A stretch of DNA of 64,000 nt from Bradyrhizobium diazoefficiens (GTDB lineage Bacteria > Pseudomonadota > Alphaproteobacteria > Rhizobiales > Xanthobacteraceae). The stretch lies in the NCBI RefSeq assembly GCF_016616425.1, contig NZ_CP067101.1, positions 5,952,001 through 6,016,000 on the forward strand, read 5' to 3'. The notes under the pieces were generated by a model that did not search any database, had not been told where the DNA came from, and worked only from the letters and a program-made list of their open reading frames with translations. Positions within the stretch are counted from its first letter, which is position 1, and each line of letters begins with the position of its first letter. Shown here in pieces: positions 19,173-28,648 of this stretch. Position numbers and translations under genes: made by a program.

Positions 19173-19844
19173 CTAGTTGGGAGCGGCGGGATCGTCTTTG
19201 GCGGTACCAAAAACGCCTCGATACCAGACCTTTGCGCAGTGTGACCCTATATGCTCGATCTCCGCCTCGCTTGGATCTTCCGCCGCGAGATCGAATTTCA
19301 TGTAGGCAACCTGCTCCATCGTAGCGCCGAGCACTTCAGCAGTCATTTCAGGATCGAGTTCACGGCTGAGTTCGCCCAAGCCCTGAAGCCGTGTCAGCCA
19401 AGTGGCGGTGCGCCTTACGAACCGGCTACGTTCCGTGACATACAGGGACAAAAACGTGGCTTTCTCGCCACGAGCAGCCGCTTCGCGCATGACGCGCAAC
19501 AGCTTGCGATGCTGGGCATAGATCTTGAAGTACGAGATCGTATTCTCAACGAACTCGGCTTCGGTTGCCTTCAACGAGCGACCCGAGCTTCGCTTACTCG
19601 CAACGTAAATCTCGTCGACCAATGGCCGCAATACAGCCAGCAGAATCTCGTCCTTATTTCGGAAGTGCCGGTAGAAGTTGCCATACGACGTTCGAGCGAG
19701 CTTGACGATGTCCTGGACGCGGGTGGCCTCGTATCCCTTGCGCGCGAATACGCGTGCCGAGGCCTTCAGCAAGCGCTGACGCATTGCCGCCCCCTTCGCC
19801 GTGGCAGGGGCTAACGGCTCCAACGCAGAATCGGCGTCCAGCAT
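19173..19844 (-). CDS. TetR/AcrR-family transcriptional repressor
   Basis: The 223-residue protein has an N-terminal TetR helix-turn-helix (LLKASARVFARKGYEATRVQ, then YGNFYRHFRNKDEILLAVL; about residues 25-72) and a helical ligand-binding domain with no recognisable subtype. FadR- or AcrR-like members in such settings respond to acyl-CoA or aromatic-CoA esters. Two near-identical palindromic sites, one just upstream of this gene and one in front of the acyl-CoA operon, suggest it represses both. The gap of about 370 bases to the operon and the same orientation mean that it has its own promoter. Confidence 0.9.
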   Translation of the reverse strand: MLDADSALEPLAPATAKGAAMRQRLLKASARVFARKGYEATRVQDIVKLARTSYGNFYRHFRNKDEILLAVLRPLVDEIYVASKRSSGRSLKATEAEFVENTISYFKIYAQHRKLLRVMREAAARGEKATFLSLYVTERSRFVRRTATWLTRLQGLGELSRELDPEMTAEVLGATMEQVAYMKFDLAAEDPSEAEIEHIGSHCAKVWYRGVFGTAKDDPAAPN

Positions 19845-19890
19845 TTACCACCCATAGCACCGCGGCTGCTTGACCGTCAGCTGGAACCTA

Positions 19891-19910
19891 GTAATATGAC
19901 ATCAATGTCA
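19891..19910. promoter_or_regulatory. Probable TetR autoregulatory operator
   Basis: The site contains the perfect inverted repeat TGACAT-CA-ATGTCA preceded by GTAATA, 47-66 bases upstream of the tetR start. A near-copy lies at 18973-18992. Confidence 0.7.
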
Positions 19911-20165
19911 GTTTATGATTAGGCTCGAATCGCAATCAGTTCAAGGCCAGGAGCAGCATGGCCTAGCGATGCAGCCACGAGCCCCCGGATAGGGTGGGGG
20001 TGCTCGGTCGCAGCAATTCCGTTCGAATTCCAAATTGCGCCTCTCCGTAGGAAAGGCGACATCCAGGGACGTGTTGAGGTATCCGGGGCACCCATGCGCT
20101 GACAAATCCGGCCCGCCCTGACCTCATCATGCCGGCGACCGGCGAGATCGTGACGTACACTGAAT

Positions 20166-21374
20166 TTGGTTAACCAACACAACGCCATGTTGCTCCGCAA
20201 TACGCTCAGTGACTATCGCTTGCCGCTCGAGTCCTCTGATGCTGATGCCCTCGGTGTCGAGGCTGCCTTGGCAGTGCAGCACTTTCTCCAGCATAGGCAG
20301 GGGGCGGCCCCGACCCCGATGGTTTCACTTCCTGCCGTTGCGCGCCGTCTGGATGTCGGATCCATTTACGTCAAGGACGAAGGACAACGACTGGGTCTCG
20401 GTAGCTTCAAAGCACTGGGTGGTGCCTATGCAGTAGTACAGCTCGCCCTTGGGCTGGCTTCCCAACGATGGGGCCGTCCAGTGGACATTTCTGAGTGGCG
20501 CTCGCCGGAGGTCGCGACTGTCGCCGCGGGTATAACCGTGACATGTGCCACCGACGGCAACCACGGCCGATCGGTTGCACAAGGCGCCCAACTCGTCGGC
20601 GCAAACTGCGTCATCTTTGTTCACGCTGGAGTCAGCGATGAGCGCTGCCGAGCGATCGCGCGGTATGGCGCCCGTCTTGAACGTGTTCAGGGCAATTACG
20701 ATGACTCCGTTGCGTCGGCATCGAGAATCGCCAGCGAACGCGGCTGGATCGTGGTCTCAGATACATCTTGGCCAGGTTACGAACGGATTCCTCACCTGGT
20801 TATGCAAGGTTATACAGCTTTGCTTCGTGAGGCCCTTGCAGCACTGCCGAAGCCTCCAACACACGTGTTTGTCCAGGCCGGTGTTGGCGGCATAGCCGCG
20901 GCGACTGCCGCTCATTTTTCGCTTGTATTCGGAAAGAACAGACCCTTCTTCACCGTGGTGGAGCCGGCTCGGGCCGCCTGCCTTCTCGAGAGCGCCAAGG
21001 CGGGCCAGATCGTGAAGGTGCCGCACGACAGACCAACTGTTATGGCGATGCTTGAATGCTACGAGCCATCACTTGTTGCCTGGCGCATCCTCTCGCGCGT
21101 TGCCGATGCCTTTATGACCGTCGATGATGCCGAGGCGGTTACGATGATGAAGGAGCTTGCTTATCCCGTTGACGGCGATCCCGCGATCATCGCCGGCGAA
21201 AGTGGCGCAGTAGGTCTCGCTGGATTGGCAAAGGTGGCGGGTGATCCAGCGTTGCGTGTGGAGATCGGGCTCGAGTCAAACGCCTCTGTCTTCCTGATCA
21301 ATACCGAGGGTGCGACTGATCCAGTGCTCTATAAGAAACTCGTGGGCGCTCGCCCCGAGGACTTGACCGGCTGA
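20166..21374 (+). CDS. Diaminopropionate ammonia-lyase (PLP enzyme)
   Basis: The 402-residue fold-type II PLP enzyme is of the YgeX/DpaL type. The PLP lysine lies in LGSFKALGGAYAV (Lys82), the substrate/Asn loop is ATDGNHGRSVAQGAQ, and the glycine-rich phosphate loop is QAGVGGIAAATAAH. DpaL splits 2,3-diaminopropionate to pyruvate and two ammonia. Threonine dehydratase-like proteins share the fold, but the length and the SFKALGG form fit DpaL better. The first ATG is used. The gene stands alone on the plus strand. The nod box at 21773 fires toward it from the opposite side, so flavonoid-induced transcription could run antisense through it. Confidence 0.85.
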   Translation: MVNQHNAMLLRNTLSDYRLPLESSDADALGVEAALAVQHFLQHRQGAAPTPMVSLPAVARRLDVGSIYVKDEGQRLGLGSFKALGGAYAVVQLALGLASQRWGRPVDISEWRSPEVATVAAGITVTCATDGNHGRSVAQGAQLVGANCVIFVHAGVSDERCRAIARYGARLERVQGNYDDSVASASRIASERGWIVVSDTSWPGYERIPHLVMQGYTALLREALAALPKPPTHVFVQAGVGGIAAATAAHFSLVFGKNRPFFTVVEPARAACLLESAKAGQIVKVPHDRPTVMAMLECYEPSLVAWRILSRVADAFMTVDDAEAVTMMKELAYPVDGDPAIIAGESGAVGLAGLAKVAGDPALRVEIGLESNASVFLINTEGATDPVLYKKLVGARPEDLTG

Positions 21375-21772
21375 ACCAGCGGGGGATCGCGCATAACATG
21401 CCGAGTTGGCCGACGATTATGGGGTTTGCAGTGGCCAACCGTGACCGCCCTCGGTCCGGCGGTCGTGATGCGACAGCGCTTTCGGTTCTTCACATGCCTT
21501 GCGATCACCGGTCATTGCATGTGGATTTCAAAAGCTTTCACTCTCGAATGGTTTGCGACGCTTTACGGGTCCGGTTGAAACACTGCAGTCGCCTGCTCGC
21601 CTTTCGCGGCAAACCCAAAGCGAACTCAGAGGGCTCTTCGATTGTACTGAAGCAAGCAGCTGATATACGAACGGTTGGGAAAGCTATACCAAGGTTTGCG
21701 TGCAGCAGTTCGTCATCATCCTGCTATGTCTCGACTCTAACTCTCCATCCAAGATTTGCCGCGACTCGTGCG
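21375..21772. other. Intergenic between the ammonia-lyase and nodD2
   Basis: No credible gene. If the nod box next to nodD2 is active, transcripts would enter this stretch leftward, but no nod gene is present to be expressed. Confidence 0.5.
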
Positions 21773-21820
21773 TAGGTAAAATCGATTGTTTGGATGGAGC
21801 ACATCGACACGATGGATAAC
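21773..21820 (-). promoter_or_regulatory. nod box next to nodD2, facing away from it
   Basis: On the minus strand the site reads ATCCATCGTGTCGATG, a spacer, then AACAATCGATTTTACCTA. It ends eight bases before the nodD2 ATG, the same geometry as at nodD1. As a NodD-binding site it can serve nodD2 autoregulation; in the leftward direction it has no nod gene. Confidence 0.88.
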
Positions 21821-21828
21821 TTTGCGCC

Positions 21829-22737
21829 ATGCGTTTCAACGGCCTTGATCTAAATCTTCTCGTCGCGTTCGACGCTCTCATGACGGAGCCGAACCTCACC
21901 GCAGCCGCGCGGCGGATCAACCTGAGTCAGCCGGCTATGAGCGCGGCCGTGGCCAGGTTGCGCACCTATTTCCACGACGAGCTTTTTACGATGATGGGCC
22001 GCAAGCTTGTTCCTACGCCGCGAGCCGAAGCGCTTGCTGCGCCGGTTCGCGAAGCCTTGTCGCACATCCAACTCTCCATTATTTCCCCCGACGGATTCAA
22101 GCCGGCGGAATCGAATCGTCGCTTCAGGATCATCCTTTCCGATTTCATGATGACCGTGTTTCTTCGAAAGGTCGTGGACCGCGTCGCGCAGGAAGCTCCC
22201 GCCGTCTCTTTCGACTTGCTGCCCCCCGAAGAAGACCCCGATCAGCTTCTCCGGCGTGGAGAGATTGATTTCTTAGTGTGCCCGGAATTGTTCATGTCGC
22301 GCACACATCCCAAAATGCCGCTGTTTGACGAAAAATACGTGTACGTCGGCTGCCGCACGAACAAGCAACTAAATAAGCCGCTTACATTGGAGAGATACGT
22401 GTCGACCGGACAGGTTGCGGCCAAATTCGGGCGGACGATCAGACCTTCGTTCGATGAATGGCTCCTGATCGAGCACGATGTCAAGATTCGCATTGAGGTT
22501 GCTGTGCCTGGCTTTAGCTTGATTCCTCCCCTGATAGTGGGAACTGATCGGATAGCGACAATGCCATCGAGGATGTTTAAGCATTTCGAGAACACAGTCC
22601 CCTTGCGAAAGATCCAAGCTCCGTTGCCGGTTTTTGCCTTCACAGAGGCCGTCCAATGGCCTGCACTTCACAACGCTGATCCGGCGAGCATTTGGATGCG
22701 GAGCATTTTTTTGCAGGAGGCGTCCCGCATAGCATAA
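21829..22737 (+). CDS. nodD2: NodD, LysR-type regulator of nod genes (second copy)
   Basis: The 302-residue protein begins [18 protein letters not shown] and has the NodD helix-turn-helix ([20 protein letters not shown], residues about 25-44). A flavonoid-sensing effector domain follows and is intact to the C-terminus ([18 protein letters not shown]). It is closely similar along its whole length to the NodD1 encoded at 52328 but about 19 residues shorter at the C-terminus. In Bradyrhizobium NodD1 is the main activator and NodD2 can repress nod genes together with NolA; which role this copy plays cannot be read from sequence. Naming it nodD2 rests on it being the copy not adjacent to nodA. Confidence 0.9.
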   Translation: MRFNGLDLNLLVAFDALMTEPNLTAAARRINLSQPAMSAAVARLRTYFHDELFTMMGRKLVPTPRAEALAAPVREALSHIQLSIISPDGFKPAESNRRFRIILSDFMMTVFLRKVVDRVAQEAPAVSFDLLPPEEDPDQLLRRGEIDFLVCPELFMSRTHPKMPLFDEKYVYVGCRTNKQLNKPLTLERYVSTGQVAAKFGRTIRPSFDEWLLIEHDVKIRIEVAVPGFSLIPPLIVGTDRIATMPSRMFKHFENTVPLRKIQAPLPVFAFTEAVQWPALHNADPASIWMRSIFLQEASRIA

Positions 22738-22801
22738 GATCGCCTGAACTCGAACACGTGGCCTGGCTAACCACAGCACGTGCGATCAACGATGTATCGA
22801 G

Positions 22802-23074
22802 TCACCGGATTGAGAGTAAGGATCCGCACAGGGCGTCGCTTGATTGGACTATTCTGGCTGAAGTGCTCGAGCCTCGTGGGATGTTTCTTGCCCGTCCGGC
22901 CGAACTCGATCGATAATCCGTAGCGAAGTCGAAGGCCTGGACATCCTCTTCTCCGAAGACATGGACCAGAATGATGCCGTCCTCGATCTCGATGTCGTTC
23001 GCCGACCTCGCGCTGCCAGTCCCCTCGTTTCGCCAAAACGCGATACCGTCCACCAGAAAGGCATCGCCTGACAT
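22802..23074 (-). CDS. Unknown 90-residue protein, coupled to upstream membrane protein
   Basis: No family recognised. The N-terminal two thirds (SGDAFLVDGIAFWRNEG, DIEIEDGIILVHVFGEEDVQ) read like a small folded beta-rich protein; the last 30 residues are Ser/Arg-rich and less convincing, so the true end may be earlier or shifted. The ATG at 23074 overlaps the TGA of the upstream gene as TGATG, the hallmark of translational coupling, which is why this start and strand were chosen. Confidence 0.5.
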   Translation of the reverse strand: MSGDAFLVDGIAFWRNEGTGSARSANDIEIEDGIILVHVFGEEDVQAFDFATDYRSSSAGRARNIPRGSSTSARIVQSSDALCGSLLSIR

Positions 23075-23595
23075 CAACGCTGGTTCGGGCTCGGTTCAGA
23101 GATCAGTGGCGCGCCCCCGACCGAAACCGGCCCTTTTGGTTTAGCGGGTTGGACCGCTCGCTTCGCGGGCCGCGAAACGGGTGCGGCTGGCGGCGGAGAA
23201 GAAGGAGCCAGAACGGAGGATGGGGCGGTCGGTTTCTGAAGCGACTCAATTGTCGATGTCAGCGCCACGATCTGATCCGCCATGCGCTTCAAATCGTCTT
23301 GCTGCGCGCTGATGTTGCGATTGATCTCTCCAATTCGATCACTCGCCTTCTGCTGCTCGGACCGAATCTCCAAAAGTGCCTCCCTATCTTCAGGTGACAG
23401 GCCTGTCCTTGGGGTGACTTCACGAGCGGGCTGCTTCTCGAGAATTTCTTCGGCATTGAACCAAAAATAGGCTGCCCCGGCGCACAGGCCCATGGATATG
23501 GCCGCGAGCGCAAAAAACGAGACAAACCATCTTGACGACCTGTGCAAGACGGGTGGTGGTTCCAAGCTACTCACGTGATCAATCAAATTCGTCAT
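23074..23595 (-). CDS. Membrane-anchored coiled-coil protein, function unknown
   Basis: The 173-residue protein has a short cytoplasmic N-terminus, one TM helix (WFVSFFALAAISMGLCAGAA, about residues 23-42) and a coiled coil from about 68 to 118 (LSPEDREALLEIRSEQQKAS, then ISAQQDDLKRMADQIVAL). It ends in a Pro/Ala/Lys-rich tail of about 50 residues. This layout suits a bitopic envelope or scaffold protein. It shares a TGATG overlap with the downstream gene, so the two form an operon. No enzyme motif or homologous family was recognised. Confidence 0.65.
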   Translation of the reverse strand: MTNLIDHVSSLEPPPVLHRSSRWFVSFFALAAISMGLCAGAAYFWFNAEEILEKQPAREVTPRTGLSPEDREALLEIRSEQQKASDRIGEINRNISAQQDDLKRMADQIVALTSTIESLQKPTAPSSVLAPSSPPPAAPVSRPAKRAVQPAKPKGPVSVGGAPLISEPSPNQR

Positions 23596-23982
23596 CCCTC
23601 AGCCTGCTATTCTCATCCATGTTGGTCTTTTTCTCGTGATGCGATAAGGGGTGATGGTCAAGAGATCCTCGGCCGAGGGCGCATCTCTGCGCAACTTTGT
23701 CCGATCGCTTGGTCTCATGAGACGCATTGACAGCCGGCGCGCCGAGCCTCGCAACCCATACTTCCCTGAAACTGAACGATCCGGAGTTGCGACCCAACGA
23801 GTGAGCGGTGTCAAAGGGAGCCATCTTGGCAAGATCGCGCTGGTCGAGCTCCCGTGATCTCATTTCAGACAAGCACTATCGGGTGGCGCCTGTCTCCTCG
23901 CCGCGGTTCGTCGCCGCAAAAAGGGTTTGGAGCGGTTCAACCGCTCGACCAGCAATCGCTATAGGCCAAGGGTGAAGCTCGC
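23596..23982. other. Intergenic, nothing firm
   Basis: A minus-strand frame (23579-23872) overlaps the start of the membrane protein gene but has no recognisable domain. No promoter motif was identified. Confidence 0.4.
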
Positions 23983-26079
23983 TTAGGCCTCATCGTCCAG
24001 CCAGCCGATCTTGCTCTTCAGGAATCGAAAACCAAGCACCTGAAAGCTGGCATGCTCCTTGTTGTCCCTGCCATAGCCGTGCCCGCCCGCGTCTGCTTCG
24101 TAGAAATAGGCCTCGTAGCCCATCACCTGCAGTTTCGCTACCATCTTGCGGGCGTGCCCCGGATGAACCCGATCGTCCCGCCGCGTGGTGGCAATCAGAA
24201 TCGACGGATAGCTTTGGCCCGGTTTGGCCGCGTGATAAGCGGAATATGTCTTGAGCCATTCCCACTCCTCAGGCTTGTCGGGATCACCATATTCCGCGAT
24301 CCAGCTCGCACCCGCCAGCAGCTTTGTGTACCGACGCATGTCGATCAGCGGAATCGTGCAAAACAATGCGCCGAACCGCGCAGGATATCGCGTGAGCATG
24401 TTGCTGATGAGGATGCCGCCGTTCGAGCCGCTTTCGGCGGCTATCCGCCTTGGCGCAGTCACGCCGCGGCGCACCAGATCGGCGGCCACGGCCGCGAAGT
24501 CATCATGCGATAGTGTCTTGCCGGCAAGCCGCCCAGCGTCGTGCCAACGTGTGCCGAACTCGCCCCCACCGCGCAGGTTTGCCTTTACCGTGGTGCCACC
24601 ACGCTCCAACCAAAGCTTGCCAAGGGCCGCATCGTAGTACGGCCTCACTGAGAGCCCAAAGCCGCCATAGCCGCTTATATGGACCGGCGCGTTGCCGGTC
24701 TCTTCGGCTGGACCGGTCTGTACATAGGGAATCCGCTCGCCATCGATCGAGATCGCCTCGTGCTGCGTGACCATGAGGCCCGCGGCGCTAAACGTCTTTG
24801 GCGCCTGCTTCAGCACGATCGGGCTGGAGATGCTGCGTTCGATCAACATCAGTGAAGGTGACGTGAGCGGATCCTGCACGGTTGCGAGAAGGTCGCCGTT
24901 GCTTTCGGTTGGATGGCGATCGAGGGGCCACACGTCGACCACGCCGATGCCGGGCAGCCCGCGCAAATTCTCGTGGCTCCAGCCGGCGGATGAGGGCGTG
25001 CAAGTCTCGAATGCTGGGCGTAGTTCGTCGAGAATGGAAAGGACCAGTTTGTCGTCGGTCCAGAACATTCCTTGCAGTGCCCGGCGCGGACCCGGCGCGA
25101 AAACAATCGTGAAGTTGCGATCGCCGGCCAGAAAGGCAGACAACGACATCCCAAGCACAGTGTCGGGCGGGTGGGTGACGCCGGCAATGCTCCATGCTGA
25201 GCGCAGCTTGATGACAAGCCAGTCCCAGTGCACCCGCAGCCAGATATCGGAGGGAAGATCGAGCTTCACGCCCGCCCCGGTTTCGGTTCCGAGCCAGACG
25301 TCGGAGTTGAAGAAATCCAGGTGATCGACGAACCAGACACGTGGCAATGGTCCGGTCCGGTCGACTTCACAACAGGCCCACATGCGATCTGGTGTGGTCT
25401 CGAACACCACGGCGGCGCGCTCCACGGGCTCGCCACGGCGCCACAATCGCACGGTTCTCGAATAGCCGGCCGTCGTTGCCATGCCGCGGCCATGTGCGCT
25501 GGACAAAAGTAGCGTGTCCGGATCGACCCAGGTGGCGCCACTCTTGGCCTCCGGCAACGTGAAGCCGTCGGCCACAAAGTCTTTCGTGTTAAGGTCGAAT
25601 TCGCGCAAGACGACAGCATCGCTTCCGCCGCGCGACAGACCCAAAATGATTCGTGGATGATCTCCTGGCAGCGAGGCCATTGAGTTCAAAAGCCAGTCCT
25701 CGCCTTCCTTTGCCGCGAGCTGGTCGATATCGAGCAAGGTTTCCCAGGAAGGATTCGGCTTGCGAAATTCGCCCAGTGTGGTCACTCGCCACAGGCCGCG
25801 TAGGTTGCTGGCGTCCCTCCAGATATTGTAGAGATGATCACCACGCCGGCCGACATAGGGAATATTGTCCGATCGATTATAGATCGAAGCTAGCGCATCG
25901 CGATCCCGCTCGAAGGCCGCTCCGCCGAAAGCCCGCAACGTCCTGCCGTTCTGCCGCTCGACAAAGTTTAGCGCTCGTCCGCCGTCTATCTCTTCCAGCC
26001 AGAGATAGGGATCATCATCGGGAGCGGAGAGCGTCGGCCTTCCAGCTTGCGACTTTGTCGTCGATCTTGCTTTCGACAC
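23983..26079 (-). CDS. Prolyl oligopeptidase family serine peptidase (S9A)
   Basis: The 698-residue enzyme starts from a GTG with GAGGAG eight bases upstream. It has an N-terminal clan signature (DDPYLWLEEIDGGRALNFVE, near residues 21-40), a seven-bladed propeller and a C-terminal alpha/beta hydrolase domain. The nucleophile is in ESGSNGGILISNM (Ser at about 552), the acid in TRRDDRVHPGHA (Asp about 635) and the His in DAGGHGYG (about 667). It cleaves short proline-containing or related peptides; no signal peptide is seen, so it acts in the cytoplasm. It is a single gene, length normal for the family and apparently intact. Confidence 0.92.
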   Translation of the reverse strand: MSKARSTTKSQAGRPTLSAPDDDPYLWLEEIDGGRALNFVERQNGRTLRAFGGAAFERDRDALASIYNRSDNIPYVGRRGDHLYNIWRDASNLRGLWRVTTLGEFRKPNPSWETLLDIDQLAAKEGEDWLLNSMASLPGDHPRIILGLSRGGSDAVVLREFDLNTKDFVADGFTLPEAKSGATWVDPDTLLLSSAHGRGMATTAGYSRTVRLWRRGEPVERAAVVFETTPDRMWACCEVDRTGPLPRVWFVDHLDFFNSDVWLGTETGAGVKLDLPSDIWLRVHWDWLVIKLRSAWSIAGVTHPPDTVLGMSLSAFLAGDRNFTIVFAPGPRRALQGMFWTDDKLVLSILDELRPAFETCTPSSAGWSHENLRGLPGIGVVDVWPLDRHPTESNGDLLATVQDPLTSPSLMLIERSISSPIVLKQAPKTFSAAGLMVTQHEAISIDGERIPYVQTGPAEETGNAPVHISGYGGFGLSVRPYYDAALGKLWLERGGTTVKANLRGGGEFGTRWHDAGRLAGKTLSHDDFAAVAADLVRRGVTAPRRIAAESGSNGGILISNMLTRYPARFGALFCTIPLIDMRRYTKLLAGASWIAEYGDPDKPEEWEWLKTYSAYHAAKPGQSYPSILIATTRRDDRVHPGHARKMVAKLQVMGYEAYFYEADAGGHGYGRDNKEHASFQVLGFRFLKSKIGWLDDEA

Positions 26080-26889
26080 TGTTCACTCCTCGGGCTGGCA
26101 TTGCTGCGCACTTTTCGACGCCATCGACTTGCATCATGCGCGGTTTGATCGCCGCGCCGAGCCTACAACCTAACGCGGCATGCGATTCAAGTCCTTCCTT
26201 CGAAGTGAACGCTGCTCCGCAGATTGGGGCATTGACCTTGTCACCCGCGCCTTCAGCTCGTCGACGAGCGCAGCTAGTAGTTGGCGCTTTTATCTAACAT
26301 TCATTTTGGCGACGCATGCATTGGAGGGAGTTCCGGCCAAGATGCCCCAATGATAGTTGACCCAAGCACAAACGCTGCAAAATGGGTGTGGCATAAAAAA
26401 ACGACGCGCGCGGCATTCTGCGCCGCCGTCAACGACCGATGTTAGTAATTGACGCCGACAACGGCGCGTCGTTGCTGGTTGATGACCTTCTGCGGTGCAG
26501 ACTAGCCGGCGTTTCAGCACAATCTTCGCATCACGACTTGCGCTGCCCACTCGCTCCCGCTCAAGACACCTGAAGTAAGCGGATCATATGATGTGTAGAG
26601 GGCGACACATCCAAGAACGCAACGATCACGACCGCCGGGGTCCTATTGCGCGGTTTACCAAAGACGCATGGTTTACCAACGCGCTTCAGTGATGAGCAAT
26701 CGTGATCCGATCCGGTACGGTGACACTGAATGGGTGCCGTATGCAATGGGAGCAATCGACTTGCCTCAGAGCGTGCACCAGAAATCTCGTACTTAATCTG
26801 TCAGCGTGGTGATGGATCTGAACGGCGTTCACTTCCCAAAACGGCAAGCCATTTTGGAATGAAGATTCCCATTGTCCGATATACGACCA
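26080..26889. other. Intergenic, 0.8 kb without recognised genes
   Basis: Short frames on both strands lack recognisable domains. It separates the divergently oriented S9 peptidase and M16 operon. The regulatory sites for the M16 operon begin at 26890. Confidence 0.45.
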
Positions 26890-26963
26890 TGTCGGAGACG
26901 CAACATCGTTGTTCGAGCTGCCCTTCGTATTTGCGAAGTTTCCTCTTTGGCACGGCTGATGCT
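26890..26963 (+). promoter_or_regulatory. Candidate NifA-activated sigma-54 promoter
   Basis: A sigma-54 element TTGGCACGGCTGATGCT (26947-26963) has the required GG-N10-GC spacing with a full TGGCACG -24 half; the -12 half is ATGCT instead of TTGCT. A NifA-type upstream activator sequence TGT-N10-ACA lies at 26890-26905, about 76 bp before the predicted start point near 26974. No other gene lies between this site and the M16 operon. Confidence 0.6.
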
Positions 26964-27118
26964 TTTGGGGATTCGCATCGCATTGGACCGACATGGTCCT
27001 ACGGAAGCGCACAGACTCTCGATTGGATTATCGGAGAGTCAAAATCAACCGAGAGATGACGTTCGTTCATCACTCATTCTGCATTCCTGACGAACTGCAA
27101 TGGAGCTTTTGAACAGCC

Positions 27119-28648
27119 ATGCCGATCCAGCAACTGACGAACTACGTCAATGGCAATATTGGAGCCAAATGCCGCGCGCTCTATCGTGCGTTCTCCTGGG
27201 ATCTTTGGGCCGGGATGTTTACACGAATCTCAATGTCGTCGTACCGATCGGCGGCTTGCCTTCTTGCTGCACTGCTCACGAGTTGCAGTCTTTCTAGCGG
27301 CAGCGCCTTTGCCCAGACGACGCTCACGTCGACGCCGCCCGCCAGCTTCACGCTCAGCAACGGGCTTCAGGTCGTGGTGATCCCGGATCATCGCACGCCC
27401 GTGGTCACGGAGATGATCTGGTACAAGGTCGGCTCCGCCGACGAGACGCCCGGCAAATCCGGGCTTGCCCACTTTCTCGAGCATCTAATGTTCAAGGGCA
27501 CGGAAAAGCACCCGATCGGTGAATTTTCTAAGACCGTGTTTCGCGTCGGCGGCAACGAAAACGCTTTCACCTCATTTGATTACACCAGCTACTTTCAGCG
27601 CGTCCCGCGCGAGCAACTGCCGACGGTGATGGAGTTCGAGGCCGACCGTATGAACGGCCTCATCCTCAAGAACGAAAACGTACTGTCCGAGCGCGACGTC
27701 GTGCTCGAAGAGTACAACATGCGCGTCGCCAACAGTCCTAATGAGCGTTTGAGCGAACAGATCATGACCGCGCTCTATCTCAATCATCCCTATGGCCGGC
27801 CCGTGATCGGCTGGCATCAGGAAATTGAGAAGCTCGGCCGCGAGGACGCGCTCGCCTTCTATCGCCGCTTTTATTCGCCGAACAACGCGATCGTCGTAAT
27901 CGCCGGCGACGTCGAACTCCCCGAAGTCCGCTCGTTGGTCGAACGCAATTTCGGTCCCATCCCAGCCCAGTCCGCGATCCCGGCGCAGCGCGTCCGCCCG
28001 CAAGAGCCGGAACCGGCAGCCCCGCGCACCGTCACGCTATCCGACCCGCGCGTCGAGCAGCCCGTCCTGCACCGTGTCTACCTGGTGCCCTCGGCGACCA
28101 CGGTCGCTCCCGAGGAGAGCGCGGCGCTCGCCGTGCTTGCGCATTTGATGGGCAGCGGCAGCAACTCGTATCTTTACCGCGCCCTCGTCGCCGACAAGCC
28201 GCTCGCGGTCTCCGCCAGTGCCGGCTATTCGAGCATCTCGCTCGATCCGACCCAGTTCTCGGTCTCGGCCTCACCGAAAACCGGCGTAAGCTTTGCCGAG
28301 CTCGAGCAGGTGATCGACGGCGTCATCGCCGGCATCGTGCAGACCCCGATCCCCGCCGAGGACCTCGATCGCGTCAAGGCGCAGCTCATTGCGGGAGCGA
28401 TCTACGCCCAGGACAACCAGGTGGCGCTAGCGCACTGGTATGGCGGCGCGCTGAGTACCGGGCTCTCGATCCAGGAAGTCCGGAGCTGGCCGGACCGAAT
28501 TCGCAGCGTGACCGACGAACAGGTCCGTGCGGCTGCGAAAAAATGGCTCGATAAGAAGCGCTCGGTCACGGGCTATCTGATCAAGGACACCACTACCGCC
28601 GAGACTAACGCGAAGACTACCACCAAGCGCGAGGAGAAACGTACGTGA
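27119..28648 (+). CDS. M16-family zinc metallopeptidase, catalytic subunit
   Basis: The frame has 509 codons. The zinc motif HFLEH (His118, Glu121, His122), in GLAHFLEHLMFKGTEKHP, is complete, and ERDVVLEEYNMRVANSPNER carries the third zinc ligand. A probable signal peptide (SYRSAACLLAALL through SSGSAFAQ) begins only after Met33 or Met39, so translation may really start at 27215 or 27233. Active-subunit M16B peptidases of this kind work in the periplasm with an inactive partner that closes the chamber, and that partner is the next gene with a 4-base overlap. A candidate NifA/sigma-54 promoter precedes the operon. Confidence 0.92.
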   Translation: MPIQQLTNYVNGNIGAKCRALYRAFSWDLWAGMFTRISMSSYRSAACLLAALLTSCSLSSGSAFAQTTLTSTPPASFTLSNGLQVVVIPDHRTPVVTEMIWYKVGSADETPGKSGLAHFLEHLMFKGTEKHPIGEFSKTVFRVGGNENAFTSFDYTSYFQRVPREQLPTVMEFEADRMNGLILKNENVLSERDVVLEEYNMRVANSPNERLSEQIMTALYLNHPYGRPVIGWHQEIEKLGREDALAFYRRFYSPNNAIVVIAGDVELPEVRSLVERNFGPIPAQSAIPAQRVRPQEPEPAAPRTVTLSDPRVEQPVLHRVYLVPSATTVAPEESAALAVLAHLMGSGSNSYLYRALVADKPLAVSASAGYSSISLDPTQFSVSASPKTGVSFAELEQVIDGVIAGIVQTPIPAEDLDRVKAQLIAGAIYAQDNQVALAHWYGGALSTGLSIQEVRSWPDRIRSVTDEQVRAAAKKWLDKKRSVTGYLIKDTTTAETNAKTTTKREEKRT

